The notes under the pieces are model-generated. The model worked only from the letters and a program-made list of their open reading frames with translations. It made no database searches and was not told where the DNA came from. DNA of 64,000 bases from the NCBI GenBank assembly GCA_947652605.1, contig OX393577.1:33483466-33547465 (forward strand), written 5' to 3'. Below are positions 43,201-46,608 of this stretch, piece after piece (the stretch's first letter is position 1; each line of letters starts with the position of its first letter). This stretch comes from Elmis aenea. Taxonomy: Eukaryota > Arthropoda > Insecta > Coleoptera > Elmidae. Both the position numbers and the translations under genes were made by a program.

Positions 43201-45273
43201 TTTGATTTCTTTGTGCCATATTTGATTGTTAAATCATCTTCGATTACTTGGTTTAAATTTCTTTAGTATCCAAACAAAAATTTTGATTACTAATAAAAGT
43301 AAGTTGTCAAAATCGGCACGAAGATATCTAATCGGCTGTAGTAGTCTTAAGTTAAAAAAACTAAACCATACCTAAGAAGTTTTTTTTTTAAGTGTGTTGT
43401 TAAATTATTTGAAACAAAAACATTTATTTGTTCACAAATATATAAATTACGTATTTTACTTGTATATGCCAACCGTCGACGAACGATAGCTAACATAATA
43501 GGGAAAAAAATTAAATCAGCAGTACTTAAGCAAAGTAAACGTAAAATAAGCATCCTCTTAAAAGTTTTGGAGTATGTCCAAAATTATTGCGGCTTCTGTT
43601 TTATTAATGCGCATTAACGATATTTTTAGAACGCTCGGTATTTTAACAACACTTACATAGCTCAGGTGAAATTGCATGTTTACAAATATTTGTCGTTGCT
43701 AATAAGAACTGAAAATTTAGTCTGTACATGTGGAGTTACTGGAACGAATATAGCGCTATATTTTTCAATATTATTAAAGTATTTTGTTACAGTAACACAA
43801 GGTACTCTTGCACCATTGAAAAAAAAAATTAAGGTGTCAGTAATTTATTGCGCAATATTGAAAAATAGGAAAACAATTTTTAAAAAATTTGGCTTTGAAA
43901 TGTTTGGATGAAATTAGCTATTAAAACATTAATTATACTGCAGCATCATTATATAGATACTCAGAAAGTAGTATGCTAGGTGTCAAAAACTATAAACTAT
44001 CAGTAGGCCATGGTAACAAATCATTTGCTTCAATAACAGAAGGTAGAAAAATCTTTTAGTTTTTTAAACTAAATGCAATAGTTTATTGTGTTCAACTTTC
44101 AAATTTAAAAAATATCGTACTAAATCTGTTTTGCAAAGTAGTTGCTTTTATGTCCTTCTGATACTTTACAATTTTTCGAAAAAAATATTGACTAAACACG
44201 TTTGTATGACTGAAGAGTTAAAAACCTTTACTATCTGCTTATACAATGTTCCAAAATTACCTAAAATTCACATTATTGCGGTTTCAGAAGGTTTCATAAT
44301 TCAATGATAACTAATTTTAGAATGCAATACATTTCCGTATTGTTTATAATAATAGTAAACTTAAAACAAATACTTTTCCAAATGAATTAAATCAAAGTAA
44401 TTTAAAATATCAAAAATTTGACGTTAATAATTTTTAATTTTAAACAAACTTAAAACTTTTTGAAACTTTAGTAGATCATTATAAAATATAAAACACCTTC
44501 TTATAGCTAATTTTATATTTTTCATATTAATAACCATTTATATTTTTCATATTAATAACCAAACATCAGTGTCTTATTATGTTAATTTTTATATTCGATA
44601 CCCAATTAGAACTTACAACTTAGTGTATGAAAAAAACATTATAATTAGTTCTCATCTTTACAAAAACTCAGCTGTACACAAGATATTGCTTAACGCACAA
44701 AAATTAAAGATACATTTTTAATCGCAAAATTGTACAGTCTGTCCTAACTTCTGTCTAATGTTTTTTTTTTTTTTTTAATGGAAATGACCTAAACCTATAA
44801 CGTAGACGTAAGAATTTTTTTTTACAATAAATTTTTGAAATAATATTTTGTTTTAGAGTGAAGACGATCTTCCATCGCAAGAAACATTAAATTGGGCAGA
44901 TGGATTATTACTCGTTTACACCATAACAGACAGAAAATCTTTCGTGTTTGTTAAAAAAGTAGGAACAACTTTAGCAAACTGTGATACACCAATATATTTG
45001 GTAGCTAATAAAAGTGATATGGTTCATCTCAGACAAGTTAGTAACGAAGAAGGAACTATCCTAGCTGGAGATTTGGAGTGTGGATTTTCTGAAGTAGCAG
45101 CAGCAGAACAAGTAACACCTGTAGCGGCAGCTTTCCAAGATTTGTGCAAAGCTGTTTTATCAGCAAGACGAAAATCAAAACAGTCATTACTAGAACGTAT
45201 GTTGGGAACAAAATCTAACACGGTTAGATTGTATGTTAGAGGAAAGAGTGATAGCGCCTTACCTAAAGATTAA
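1184..45273 (+). CDS. Ras-like small GTPase, RERG/RASL11/RASL12-type (four exons, 211 aa)
   Basis: Four exons join in frame: 1184-1271, 24083-24139, 34584-34657 and 44857-45273 (88+57+74+417 nt). All three introns have GT donors (GTAAGT, GTAAGT, GTAAGC) and AG acceptors, in phases 1, 1 and 0. The product should bind guanine nucleotide. It has the P-loop GAPGVGKS (residues 22-29), RFLTRRYIGEYD as in RERG, LNWADGLLLVYTITDRKSF (the WA-G-LVY-ITDR block of RERG/RASL) and NKSD (124-127). The usual switch residues are missing: Gln47 stands where Ras has Thr35, and DTCPK (69-73) replaces DTAGQ, so neither the switch-II Gly nor the catalytic Gln is present. There is no C-terminal CaaX box; the tail is basic and ends SALPKD, so prenyl anchoring is not expected. 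RERG-group proteins also lack CaaX and vary in these positions, so this is a family trait taken further, not decay; the frame is clean. The gene spans 44 kb because of transposons in the introns. Orthologue name is not assigned. Confidence 0.9.
1272..2447 (+). other. Start of intron 1, no gene recognised
   Basis: AT-rich intron sequence. At about 1370 there is ACAAGGTGTCCAATAA followed by ATATCTCGATCG, which looks like the worn left end of a CAGGGTG-type foldback element. Its partner end is not clear. Nothing else is supported. Confidence 0.4.
2448..2713 (+). mobile_element. LINE 3' fragment, same family as 2-436
   Basis: A 5'-truncated copy. The frame 2462-2707 encodes LAHVYRMKEDRLTRK, GRNKS-type basic residues and KTWQDEIKKPATDR, and the 3' end reads TATGACTAAATAAAA as in the copy at 2-436. 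Sequence just before it (GCCTATTTCGCGGATTAGG) belongs to a different repeat, also seen at 52930-53130. Confidence 0.75.
2740..3243 (+). repeat. Diverged tandem duplication, unit about 280 bp
   Basis: Two consecutive blocks, roughly 2740-3020 and 3021-3243, share the same order of segments. Each has AACTTTTAA-like sequence, a GGGTACTTTACT-like segment, TTCTAAAATCG, AAAATCTAG, TTAAACT and TTTCTGAGA-like ends. Identity is moderate, so the duplication is old. The second copy ends at ACCCTGTATATA, resembling the ends of the foldback elements in this window. Confidence 0.5.
3249..3570. mobile_element. Fragment of the GTCGCGAC palindromic MITE family
   Basis: The segment from TAGATGTTTTAACG (about 3317) through GAGTTGCTACAGTTACAAG to TTTTGATGTCGCGAC and GTGTCGTGAC matches, with drift, the interior and right end of the element at 39430-39898. 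The match includes the order of its unique interior segments. It ends near TGTGAACGAGGCC at 3551-3563. The left half is missing or unrecognisable. Confidence 0.5.
3571..4520. other. No feature recognised
   Basis: AT-rich intron sequence. A possible worn terminus, CACAGGGTGTGTTG, occurs at about 4407, with no partner found. Confidence 0.4.
4521..6352. mobile_element. Long foldback element A (CAGGGTGAGTCACGACGG termini)
   Basis: The left end starts TATACAGGGTGAGTCACGAC and the right end is its reverse complement, GTCGTGACTCACCCTGTGTA. The arms stay complementary inward for about 780-800 bases (to roughly 5300 on the left and from about 5575 on the right), leaving a small unique centre. The two arms encode the same out-of-context frame at 4873-5067 and, inverted, at 5805-6065, which is a by-product of the palindrome and not evidence of a gene. 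A 64-bp unit bounded by ACAGGGTGCTCC and GGAACACCCTGT lies in each arm (about 4648-4711 and its mirror near 6165-6230). Terminal TA and sequence class suggest a Tc1/mariner-type non-autonomous element. Confidence 0.85.
6370..6880 (-). mobile_element. LINE ORF2 fragment, minus strand
   Basis: Read on the minus strand, the segment around 6743-6850 encodes SILTYSSETWTLTQTQKQRIQ followed by EMRFLRRIEG, the same post-RT region seen in the other LINE fragments but from a distinct, more degraded family. Stops interrupt the frame. The rest of the segment keeps the typical composition but no clean motif. Confidence 0.65.
6885..7060 (+). mobile_element. LINE reverse transcriptase fragment, plus strand
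   Basis: The plus frame from about 6893 reads KIWKVLKQSRVGEGLLNAIK then SLYKSSRNYV. It corresponds to the reverse-transcriptase palm segment just before the 'GVKQGC' motif of non-LTR elements (…W.VL...G....L..AI..LY...). It abuts the minus-strand fragment head-on, so two LINE pieces were joined by insertion or rearrangement. Confidence 0.6.
7154..7314 (-). pseudogene. Unassigned coding-like fragment with one internal stop
   Basis: On the minus strand, one frame from about 7314 to a TAA near 7154 reads ARPYGYKCRHVAEYMNGLTE, then TLK, a TAA, then FANKIYGVDVTLEQFDQCCL and KPMDGLC. The composition (several Cys, Gly, Pro, charged residues) is unlike chance translation of AT-rich DNA. I do not recognise the family. 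It may be a retrocopied host gene or a fragment of a DNA transposon. No splice sites support a live exon. Confidence 0.3.
7320..8509. other. No gene recognised
   Basis: AT-rich intron DNA with a GC-richer patch at about 8040-8110 and 8280-8480. Neither patch contains a protein motif or an inverted repeat that I can define. Confidence 0.35.
8690..8925. repeat. Central hairpin of foldback element B
   Basis: About 100-bp arms around a loop near 8790-8830. The left arm carries TGACAACTGCCCATCC and TGTCACTTTGACGCGAA and the right arm their complements. The same hairpin, split by insertions, is at 30715-30895 and 33600-33700. Confidence 0.75.
9287..10380 (-). pseudogene. Jockey-like LINE reverse transcriptase, minus strand
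   Basis: Minus-strand frames 9654-10220 (188 aa) and 9287-9580 (97 aa) cover a non-LTR reverse transcriptase and its C-terminal region. From the N-terminus: NHQFGFRHKHSTVDQVHRI and SAVFLDVAQAFDKVWHEGL (RT catalytic box with Asp), AGVPQGSVLGPVLYLLFTCD, then TFADDTAIL, the FADD active site. Later comes YLGLTLDTKLRW, the thumb. The downstream frame has TFQNKVLRNIVDAPWYIRN, usual for jockey elements. Frame changes and lack of an endonuclease domain show it is dead and 5'-truncated. It interrupts foldback element B and, together with 3'-untranslated sequence, probably extends to the T-run at 8929-8941. Confidence 0.85.
10670..11710. mobile_element. Foldback element C (CCGGGTGTAAACAATG termini)
   Basis: The left end TATACCGGGTGTAAACAATG mirrors the right end CATTTACACCCGCTATACAG; the arms match inward through GGTATACCCCTTTTTTTC / GAAAAAAGGGGTTCTACC and many further segments (e.g. 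TTTCACTTCCAGTTTCGCCG and its complement near 11565). The centre near 11050-11300 is unique. No transposase frame is left. It directly follows element B, nine bases away. Confidence 0.8.
11711..14990. other. No gene recognised (intron 1)
   Basis: Strongly AT-rich. ACAGCGTGTTTCTTAAGTAT at about 11707 followed by TTACACCCTCGTAAAGGG may be the left half of another foldback relic. Several frames of 60-90 codons occur (for example 13609-13881), but they are rich in Ile, Phe, Leu and Lys, as expected by chance at this base composition. No motif was found. Confidence 0.4.
15000..16700 (-). pseudogene. LINE with RNase H domain, minus strand
   Basis: The minus frame 15612-15920 reads AVHPAKRGNAFGP, then FKDGSTFKGRVGLVVVADT and IVFQAEGA, the first two catalytic blocks (DGS..., QAE) of a LINE-encoded RNase H. 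The next block, in another frame near 15430-15510, reads EGNERADAAAKKA, the GNE-AD motif. The C-terminus near 15190-15260 has CLCGEDPDVSSHYGN, a cysteine/histidine end seen in I/R1-type elements. Around 16020-16060 RRLIYKPAIKPMLMYG matches the tail of the reverse transcriptase. Several frameshifts and an inserted MITE (16103-16296) mark it as dead. T-runs at 14948-14971 may be its poly(A) tail on the minus strand. Confidence 0.75.
16103..16296. mobile_element. hAT-type MITE with 8-bp target duplication
   Basis: The element opens CAAAGGCGGATTTAA and closes TTTAATCCGCCTCTG, imperfect terminal inverted repeats of about 14 bp. It is flanked on both sides by CCTAGGAT (16095-16102 and 16297-16304). 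An 8-bp duplication and a CA(R)GGCGGAT-like terminus are hallmarks of hAT non-autonomous elements. The interior is GC-rich (GCGCGCCCTGGGCCCC) next to an AT-rich part. It sits inside the LINE. Confidence 0.88.
17090..17215. mobile_element. Half of a CAGGGTG-type foldback element
   Basis: GAAGGGCCACCCACTATTGG followed by GATCTCGTAAACGGAAGAG matches the terminal sequence of the right end of element E (39981-41557) read inverted. No partner arm is nearby. Confidence 0.5.
17224..17493. mobile_element. hAT-type MITE
   Basis: The left end has GTTTCTAAAAGTGTGGTCCG and CGGATCCTCGGGAG, and the right end GGTCCTCAGAGTGAAAAGTT then TGAGAAACACTG, which pair as diverged terminal inverted repeats. The ends resemble the common CAGTGTTTCTCAA hAT termini. 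Flanks CCTAATAT and CCTAATCG could be a worn 8-bp target duplication (6 of 8 match). Confidence 0.65.
17500..18099. other. No feature recognised
   Basis: AT-rich intron sequence between two short DNA transposons; nothing coding is visible. Confidence 0.35.
18100..18560. mobile_element. Non-autonomous element with GATGCACCG termini
   Basis: It begins GATGCACCGGTAAGC and ends CGATTAATCGGTGCATC. Internally the words CGATTAATCGG and CCGATTA recur in both orientations close to each end, giving subterminal inverted repeats. The GATGCACC ends resemble hAT-like elements, but no clear 8-bp duplication is seen. A related fragment is at 26725-26830. Confidence 0.6.
18561..19196. other. No feature recognised
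   Basis: AT-rich. CGCGGAACCCCTGATTTTTT near 18990 hints at another short hAT relic, unproven. Confidence 0.3.
19197..20760. mobile_element. Foldback element D (CAGGGTGCCCATTTTT termini)
   Basis: The ends TATACAGGGTGCCCATTTTT and AAAAATGGGCACCCTGTATA are exact complements at the tips. The arms run about 650 bases each (19197-19855 and 20118-20760) with only scattered mismatches. They enclose a short unique centre that holds an open frame (next entry). Both tips lie against TA, as expected for a Tc1/mariner-type insertion. Confidence 0.9.
19881..20117 (+). CDS. Transposase N-terminal (HTH) fragment in foldback D, 78 aa
   Basis: ATG at 19881 opens a 78-codon frame confined to the unique centre of the palindrome. 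It reads CSNEEKNHMLFYYYACNRNS, then EMYLQRFMERSQPRKKLFSL, then LEINLKKYGYTKKPDN. This is the layout of the N-terminal helix-turn-helix module (DUF4817-like) of a group of insect Tc1/mariner-related transposases: EE...ML..Y..C.rN...A..Y..r...R..P....F..L..NL...G. The catalytic domain is absent, so it could at most bind DNA. Whether it is translated is unknown; the frame could be a relic kept by chance. Confidence 0.5.
   Translation: MCSNEEKNHMLFYYYACNRNSRNSSEMYLQRFMERSQPRKKLFSLLEINLKKYGYTKKPDNISSLENIVFEINNKQKF
20761..21760. other. No gene recognised
   Basis: AT-rich intron 1 sequence. At 21391-21432 GGATAAGAATGCGCAG and AATAAGAACACGCATT are relics of the termini of the small element that follows. 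Confidence 0.35.
21761..21952. mobile_element. Small MITE with TTGTATAAGAAYRCGC termini
   Basis: TAGTTGTATAAGAATGCGCA at the left pairs with GCGTGTTCTTATACAACT at the right (two mismatches over about 18 bases). The 190-bp interior is AT-rich and non-coding. The superfamily cannot be assigned because the target duplication is unclear. Confidence 0.5.
22110..23131. mobile_element. Foldback (FB)-type element with tandem-repeat arms
   Basis: The left arm (22110-22262) is an array of about 8 units of the form ACAATTCTTCGCCKMC, and the right arm (22905-23131) is an array of about 13 units in the opposite orientation (GGCGAAGAATTGTGG). Units are 14 or 16 bp. The inner edges of both arms share AAGCATATCACA, and the outer edges share GAACATTCTTCGC. 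The roughly 640-bp middle is AT-rich, with an A-run at 22367-22386, and has no gene. Inverted repeats made of short direct repeats are the defining structure of Drosophila FB/Galileo-like elements. Frames of about 100 codons through the arrays are by-products of the repeat. Confidence 0.8.
23132..24082. other. No feature recognised (end of intron 1)
   Basis: AT-rich apart from a GC-rich patch at 23340-23400 (GCCCCCGCGGCGTCTTCATC). Ends in a pyrimidine-rich tract and TTTTCAG at exon 2. Confidence 0.4.
24083..24139 (+). CDS. Ras-like GTPase exon 2 (helix 1 and switch I)
   Basis: A 57-nt exon bounded by TTTTCAG and GTAAGT. It encodes LSVRFLTRRYIGEYDHQS, matching the helix-1/switch-I segment of RERG-like proteins. 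It begins 22.8 kb after exon 1 and is recognisable only by its protein match and its exact phase. Confidence 0.88.
24140..25100. other. Start of intron 2, no feature recognised
   Basis: AT-rich intron sequence without inverted repeats or coding signals that I can detect. Confidence 0.35.
25105..26700 (+). pseudogene. LINE reverse transcriptase, degraded (RTE-like)
   Basis: Successive plus frames cover most of a non-LTR reverse transcriptase. 25409-25681 has TIHKKGDKNKCENYRGIAVA and QAGFRAGRSTMDHVFSL; 25614-26012 has FVDLKKAYDNVP and GLKQGCCTLPPLFKIYLEEV; near 25955 another frame gives LCFADDQVVVAQE, the FADD active site. 26096-26305 has YKYLGLKISREGTLDD and 26383-26625 has MDFWRRAAGRSRRE, IWYGHVQRMAEYRIPKQ and GRRKPGRPRRS, the post-RT segment. 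At least four frame changes and stops mean it is inactive. Its sequence differs from the family at 2-436, so it is a separate RTE-like lineage. Confidence 0.85.
26725..26830. mobile_element. Fragment of the ATCGGT element (as 18100-18560)
   Basis: AAGAATGCGCCGATGAATCG, TTAATCGGTTATCG and ACCGATTAATCGC recall the ends of the element at 18100-18560. No matching right end is seen before the mariner sequence begins. Confidence 0.45.
26830..27545 (-). pseudogene. mariner transposase remnant, minus strand, split by a SINE
   Basis: Minus-strand translation gives ETWLHHY near 27520 (first catalytic block), then, after a gap, PHTAAATLDT near 27270 (downstream of the DNARPH block) and YSPELASSDYHVFGPLKDAL near 26890 (third catalytic block). 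Stops and frame shifts are frequent. The SINE at 26987-27253 sits between the second and third blocks; removing it restores sequence continuity. At 27545-27690 the plus strand reads EVKEAVHFWLNAQPKTFF-like sequence, a C-terminal piece in the opposite orientation, so a rearrangement or second copy abuts it. Confidence 0.75.
26987..27253 (-). mobile_element. tRNA-derived SINE with 11-bp target duplication
   Basis: On the minus strand the element starts near 27253 and carries a pol III A-box-like TGGCTGGTTGG and a B box GGTTCGATTCC about 50 bases further on. Around the B box GAGGTCCTGGGTTCGATTCC is a tRNA T-arm. A tRNA-unrelated body of about 190 bases follows. AGAGTTGCAGC flanks both sides (26976-26986 and 27254-27264), a perfect target duplication typical of LINE-mobilised SINEs. 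The element lies inside a mariner remnant. Pol III transcription from these boxes is possible but not shown. Confidence 0.88.
27690..28800. other. No gene recognised (intron 2)
   Basis: AT-rich sequence. At 28621-28670 GCCGGGCAGTGGCG and GCCTAGGCCAGCGATG form a short GC-rich segment whose inverted relative is at 30336-30380. Confidence 0.4.
28801..30209. mobile_element. Foldback element with ribozyme-like arm motif, hosting a mariner
   Basis: Arms of about 240 bp at 28801-29050 and 29973-30209 are complementary, for example GGTATTACTGGACGGTATAC and its complement. Each arm contains CCTACGTTTCGCTCC and GGAGCATCTTCAGGG in mirror order. The mariner at 29053-29970 sits in the loop, between TA dinucleotides. 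Without it the element would be about 490 bp. The GAGCATCTTCAGG/CGTTTCGCTC pair is reminiscent of hammerhead-like sequences in Penelope-like elements (see findings). No coding capacity. Confidence 0.75.
29053..29970 (+). mobile_element. mariner element, internally deleted (CGAGGGTCAGTCAAATAT termini)
   Basis: The ends CGAGGGTCAGTCAAATATAA and TTATATTTGACTGGCCCTCG differ by one base and are flanked by TA on both sides (29051-29052, 29971-29972). At 918 bp it is shorter than a full mariner (about 1.3 kb). The plus frame 29207-29392 encodes the N-terminal HTH region (SEQVVPSAVAQRIVIKFLA, RTQVFARHKSFAGGRSEV); the next frame, 29396-29656, continues PHPRRPKTSII and then jumps from DDICKSIGLS to SVLLLHDNARPHTAALTKDK. 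The segment with the first catalytic Asp is thus deleted. Stops also interrupt it, so it is non-autonomous. Confidence 0.85.
30210..30519. other. No gene recognised
   Basis: A GC-rich patch at 30336-30400 (TCGCTGGCCTAGGCCCACAA) matches, inverted, the segment at 28621-28660. The rest is AT-rich. Confidence 0.4.
30907..31142 (+). mobile_element. SINE-like repeat, copy 1
   Basis: It starts ACTAGCTGATTTACACGGCG and ends in (CAAA)n followed by TAAGCTCTTTTATA. The body has GGTCCCGATCGGTCAACGGA and CTAGGATTCTATAGCGAAC. The CTAGCTG head and short-repeat tail recall SINEs or RTE-type 3' ends common in insects. A close second copy is at 31797-32054. No protein is encoded. It lacks a clear tRNA B box. 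Confidence 0.6.
31143..31776. mobile_element. Foldback element at SINE-like copy 1 (CAGGGTGTGAAAAATTGG)
   Basis: Its ends TACAGGGTGTGAAAAATTGG and CCAATTTTTACACACCCTGT pair, and inward CGGAAGCGCTTCACGTGACG pairs with CGCCACGTGTAGCGCTTCCG. The arms continue through GTAAAATTCTAAGTCGAAAA and its mirror to a centre near 31430-31520. It is inserted at the TA inside the CTCTTTTATA tail of the SINE-like copy. Confidence 0.85.
31797..32054 (+). mobile_element. SINE-like repeat, copy 2
   Basis: Same body as copy 1, starting AACTAGCTGATTTACCCGGC and ending in (CAAA)n AAGCTCTTTTATA. It carries an extra ACGTTCCCAG-like repeat (three near-copies of GACGTTCCCAG) compared with copy 1. It too is followed immediately by a foldback insertion at the same TA. 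Confidence 0.6.
32055..32836. mobile_element. Foldback element at SINE-like copy 2 (CAGGGTGTGTCAACAAAG)
   Basis: The left end TACAGGGTGTGTCAACAAAG then ACGAATTATTCGGTAG mirrors CGAATAATTCGTCTTGGC and GGACACCCTGTA on the right. The arms match inward through AAATGATTACTA / TAGTAAATGATT and TAGAACACCCTGTATATT segments. The centre is near 32430-32460. A terminal TA is shared with the next element. Confidence 0.85.
32837..33595. mobile_element. Foldback element (CCGGGTGATTCAGTCTGACT)
   Basis: Starts ACCGGGTGATTCAGTCTGAC and ends GTCAAACTGAATCACCCGGT. Long arms pair through GCACCCCTATAACTTTGTAA and through GACGTATGTCAAATCCGCGA. The centre lies near 33200. It begins at the TA that ends the preceding element, so it inserted at its tip. 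The frame at 33225-33461 (minus) runs through an arm and is a by-product. Confidence 0.85.
33904..34583. other. End of intron 2, no feature recognised
   Basis: AT-rich sequence ending at the acceptor ACACATTTCAG of exon 3. No protein or repeat structure is evident. Confidence 0.4.
34584..34657 (+). CDS. Ras-like GTPase exon 3 (strands 2-3, altered switch II)
   Basis: A 74-nt exon between ATTTCAG and GTAAGC. It encodes ETRYKSEVLVDNEPILVEI then LDTCPK; the Asp-Thr of the DxxG motif is kept but the Gly and the following Gln are not. It ends in phase 0. Confidence 0.88.
34911..36260 (-). pseudogene. LINE ORF2 remnant, minus strand (family of 2-436), longest copy
   Basis: The 3' end is at about 34911: read on the minus strand it ends GACTAAATAAATA like the copies at 2-436 and 42130. 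Upstream in the element the minus frame near 35620-35811 encodes SPILFAVVIDGAIKEVKQKM and ELMFTDDMVLAAETEKNL, the reverse-transcriptase FTDD active-site block. Nearer the 5' side (35900-36250) are pieces of the RT fingers. Many frameshifts. It is the only copy in the window that retains the catalytic block, so it links the shorter tails to an RT. Confidence 0.75.
36770..37700 (-). pseudogene. mariner transposase remnant, minus strand
   Basis: The minus frame 37186-37641 (151 aa) encodes the N-terminal and middle part: GHVYLNKVQESLEGGDRSDR and KLREIAKRFKISRTMAFKLI (second helix-turn-helix) then VIVTRDETWVHNYDPDLK-like sequence with the first catalytic Asp. Past 37186 the frame continues with stops (RGIEKMGHP). 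Near 36800-36900 PPYSP and NLRGKRD mark the region of the third catalytic block. Terminal repeats are not clear; CCCCTCGTATG at about 37879 may be the outer end. Confidence 0.75.
37880..39429. other. No gene recognised (intron 3)
   Basis: Very AT-rich sequence without motifs, inverted repeats or long frames of normal composition. Confidence 0.4.
39430..39898. mobile_element. MITE with hairpin at each terminus (GGGTAGTTCACACGGTGACA)
   Basis: Both ends carry GGGTAGTTCACACGGTGACA, and each end is itself a palindrome: 39430-39510 closes with TGTCACCGTGCGAACTATC, and 39810-39898 closes with TGTCATCGTGTGAACTACCC. GTCGCGACTTTAAAA-type words repeat several times. The interior is 300 bp, non-coding, and related to 3249-3570. 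The superfamily is undetermined. Confidence 0.75.
39981..41557. mobile_element. Foldback element E (CAGGGTGTCCCAGATAATAC)
   Basis: Left end TATACAGGGTGTCCCAGATA, right end GTGGACCACCCTGTATATG; the very tips differ, but GGGGATCTCG/CGAGATCCC and long inner segments pair (e.g. GTAGTTGGCTATGAAATGG with CCATAGCCAACTTCGCGG). Arms are about 550 bp. The unique centre near 40530-40850 holds a broken transposase N-terminus: FDMLKCYILC, then SELYPERRR, then LEINLKEYGF in another frame, the same DUF4817-like module as in element D. Confidence 0.8.
41558..42110. other. No gene recognised
   Basis: AT-rich. About 41750-41880 and 42040-42130 look like weak copies of one another (TTTCTCGCCGCTTTAAGG vs TTTCTTACTGCTTTAAAAG, both followed by TTGTTAAAATT-like sequence), suggesting an old tandem duplication of 290 bp. 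Confidence 0.4.
42130..42758 (+). mobile_element. LINE 3' fragment with target-site duplication (family of 2-436)
   Basis: A 5'-truncated insertion carrying LYGSETLTLTNKNSSRVNAA, RFLRKIQGKTKKDRV and LGWLGHIYTMKEERL; the main frame stops at 42600-42602 (TGA/TAA instead of Trp in KTW). It ends GACTAAATAAAATAA. AATAGTACAAAACCTTTTT (42111-42129) before it and AATAGTAGAAAACCTTTTT (42759-42777) after it form a 19-bp target duplication with one mismatch. The good duplication and high similarity to 2-436 imply a fairly recent insertion. Confidence 0.88.
42778..44856. other. End of intron 3, no feature recognised
   Basis: AT-rich sequence. A T-run at 44760-44776 and a short direct repeat (TTATATTTTTCATATTAATA, twice, 44510-44565) are seen. 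No coding signal before exon 4. Confidence 0.4.
44857..45273 (+). CDS. Ras-like GTPase exon 4 (G4, G5 and C-terminus)
   Basis: The last coding exon starts after TTTTAG at 44856 and ends with TAA at 45271-45273. It carries LNWADGLLLVYTITDRKSF, the NKSD base-specificity motif and EVAAAE in the place of the G5 SAK loop, followed by a basic C-terminal tail. About 417 nt of uninterrupted frame with near-neutral base composition contrasts with the AT-rich introns. Confidence 0.9.
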   Translation, partial: SEDDLPSQETLNWADGLLLVYTITDRKSFVFVKKVGTTLANCDTPIYLVANKSDMVHLRQVSNEEGTILAGDLECGFSEVAAAEQVTPVAAAFQDLCKAVLSARRKSKQSLLERMLGTKSNTVRLYVRGKSDSALPKD

Positions 45274-45502
45274 ACGATGACAGAAATACATGAAAATGTG
45301 CACTAGTCACAAATAGACTGTTCTTAAGACAAAACATCAATCAAATAAAGTGACCAATAAATAAATGGCGTCTAAATTAATGTTAACAAGTACCTTCATT
45401 GTTTGTATTTATGTTGATAGATGATTGTACCTTTACATAAAAATGAATATTAACGCAATAATATAGTATTTAAAACAAAATAGGTAATTAAATTTGGCTT
45501 TA
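45274..45502 (+). other. 3' UTR and short flank of the Ras-like gene
   Basis: Non-coding sequence between the stop codon and foldback element F. It contains the poly(A) signals noted above. Confidence 0.5.
45344..45349 (+). terminator. Probable polyadenylation signal of the Ras-like gene
   Basis: AATAAA lies 71 bases after the stop codon, with a second AATAAATAAA a few bases on (about 45357). This would give a short 3' UTR that ends before the foldback element at 45503. Confidence 0.55.
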
Positions 45503-46059
45503 TATACAGGGTGTCCAGTTTAAAATGAAGTACATGGGTATCTCGGAAACCGTTAGAAATACAAAATCAGTTAAATGGAGAAAAACTTGCGCAATTACAT
45601 GCGTAATAATAATCTAGTTTTACATTTTCAATAATTCATCCTGTTACGTAGTACCACCATAAAAACGAAAAATGTACATTTTCTTGAAACCTCCATATTA
45701 ACTTTATTTGAAAAGATTTTTGCGCCAAATTTTCAGGATCGTAGAAGTAAATAATAAGAATTTTAAAAATGACATTAAAAATATTTTAGGCCTACTATGT
45801 TCCGCGCGGTTATACCTAACTTTTGTTTTTCTTATGGACGCCATATTTATGCATTTTTCAAACCTCCATAACAAATGCGTTTCAACCATGTAAAGCATCC
45901 GTTTAAACTAGAGAAAATATGAAAATTTGCAAAATTAAGGTTTCACCATAGTAGGGCCTTGGTGTCTTGATTAAACAATTGCAACGACTATTTCTAACAA
46001 CTGTCAAATAATACATATTTTTCTGTAGTGCAGACAAGTTAGAGATTTCCAAGTTTTCA

Positions 46060-46537
46060 ATGGACCGTTTTTTAAATAAGCATAGATATGAAATTTTGGA
46101 GTGCTTTATTCCCTGTAGGAGAAATGATATTATGGCTGCAGAAATGTATTTTAATAAATACCCGTAAAGACTTCAGCCAGGTAGAAGCATGTTTTGGCGA
46201 TTACGTGATAACTTAATAAATAATGGCAGCTTTGTTAAGTCGCAAAAGAAACCGGCGCACGAATAAAAATAAAGAAAATTTTGTTTTGCAAGCCGTAACT
46301 GGCAATCCCCGTACGTCTTTACGTGAGATAGAAAACACAACAGGTGTCGCTCGATTAACAGCCGGTACAATTTTAAAACATTTCAAGTATCATCCCTATT
46401 GTGAAGGCCACTGTCAAGAACTTCAAAATGGTGATCAGATGAGAAGAATGAAATTTTGTCGATGGTTCATCAGAAAACATAATGTCCGACGTCTTTCCGG
46501 GTATTTATTGAAACACATTTCTGCAGCCATAATTTAA
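46060..46537 (+). pseudogene. Tc1/mariner-like transposase N-terminus in foldback F
   Basis: ATG at 46060 opens a frame reading MDRFLNKHRYEILECFIPC, RRNDIMAAEMYFNKYP, a stop, then RLQPGRSMFWRLRDNLINNG and SFVKSQKKPAHE. This is the DUF4817-like HTH. A second frame, 46223-46537 (104 aa), continues KENFVLQAVTGNPRTSLREI, TGVARLTAGTILKHFKYHPY and MRRMKFCRWFIRKH, the second HTH and linker before the catalytic domain, which is missing. One stop and one frame change break it. Its first 90 bases belong to the left palindrome arm, and the mirror copy is at 46518-46605. Confidence 0.7.
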
Positions 46538-46608
46538 TTTCTCCTACAGAGAATAAAGCACTCCAAAATTTCATATCTATGCTTATTTAAAAAACGGTCC
46601 ATTGAAAA

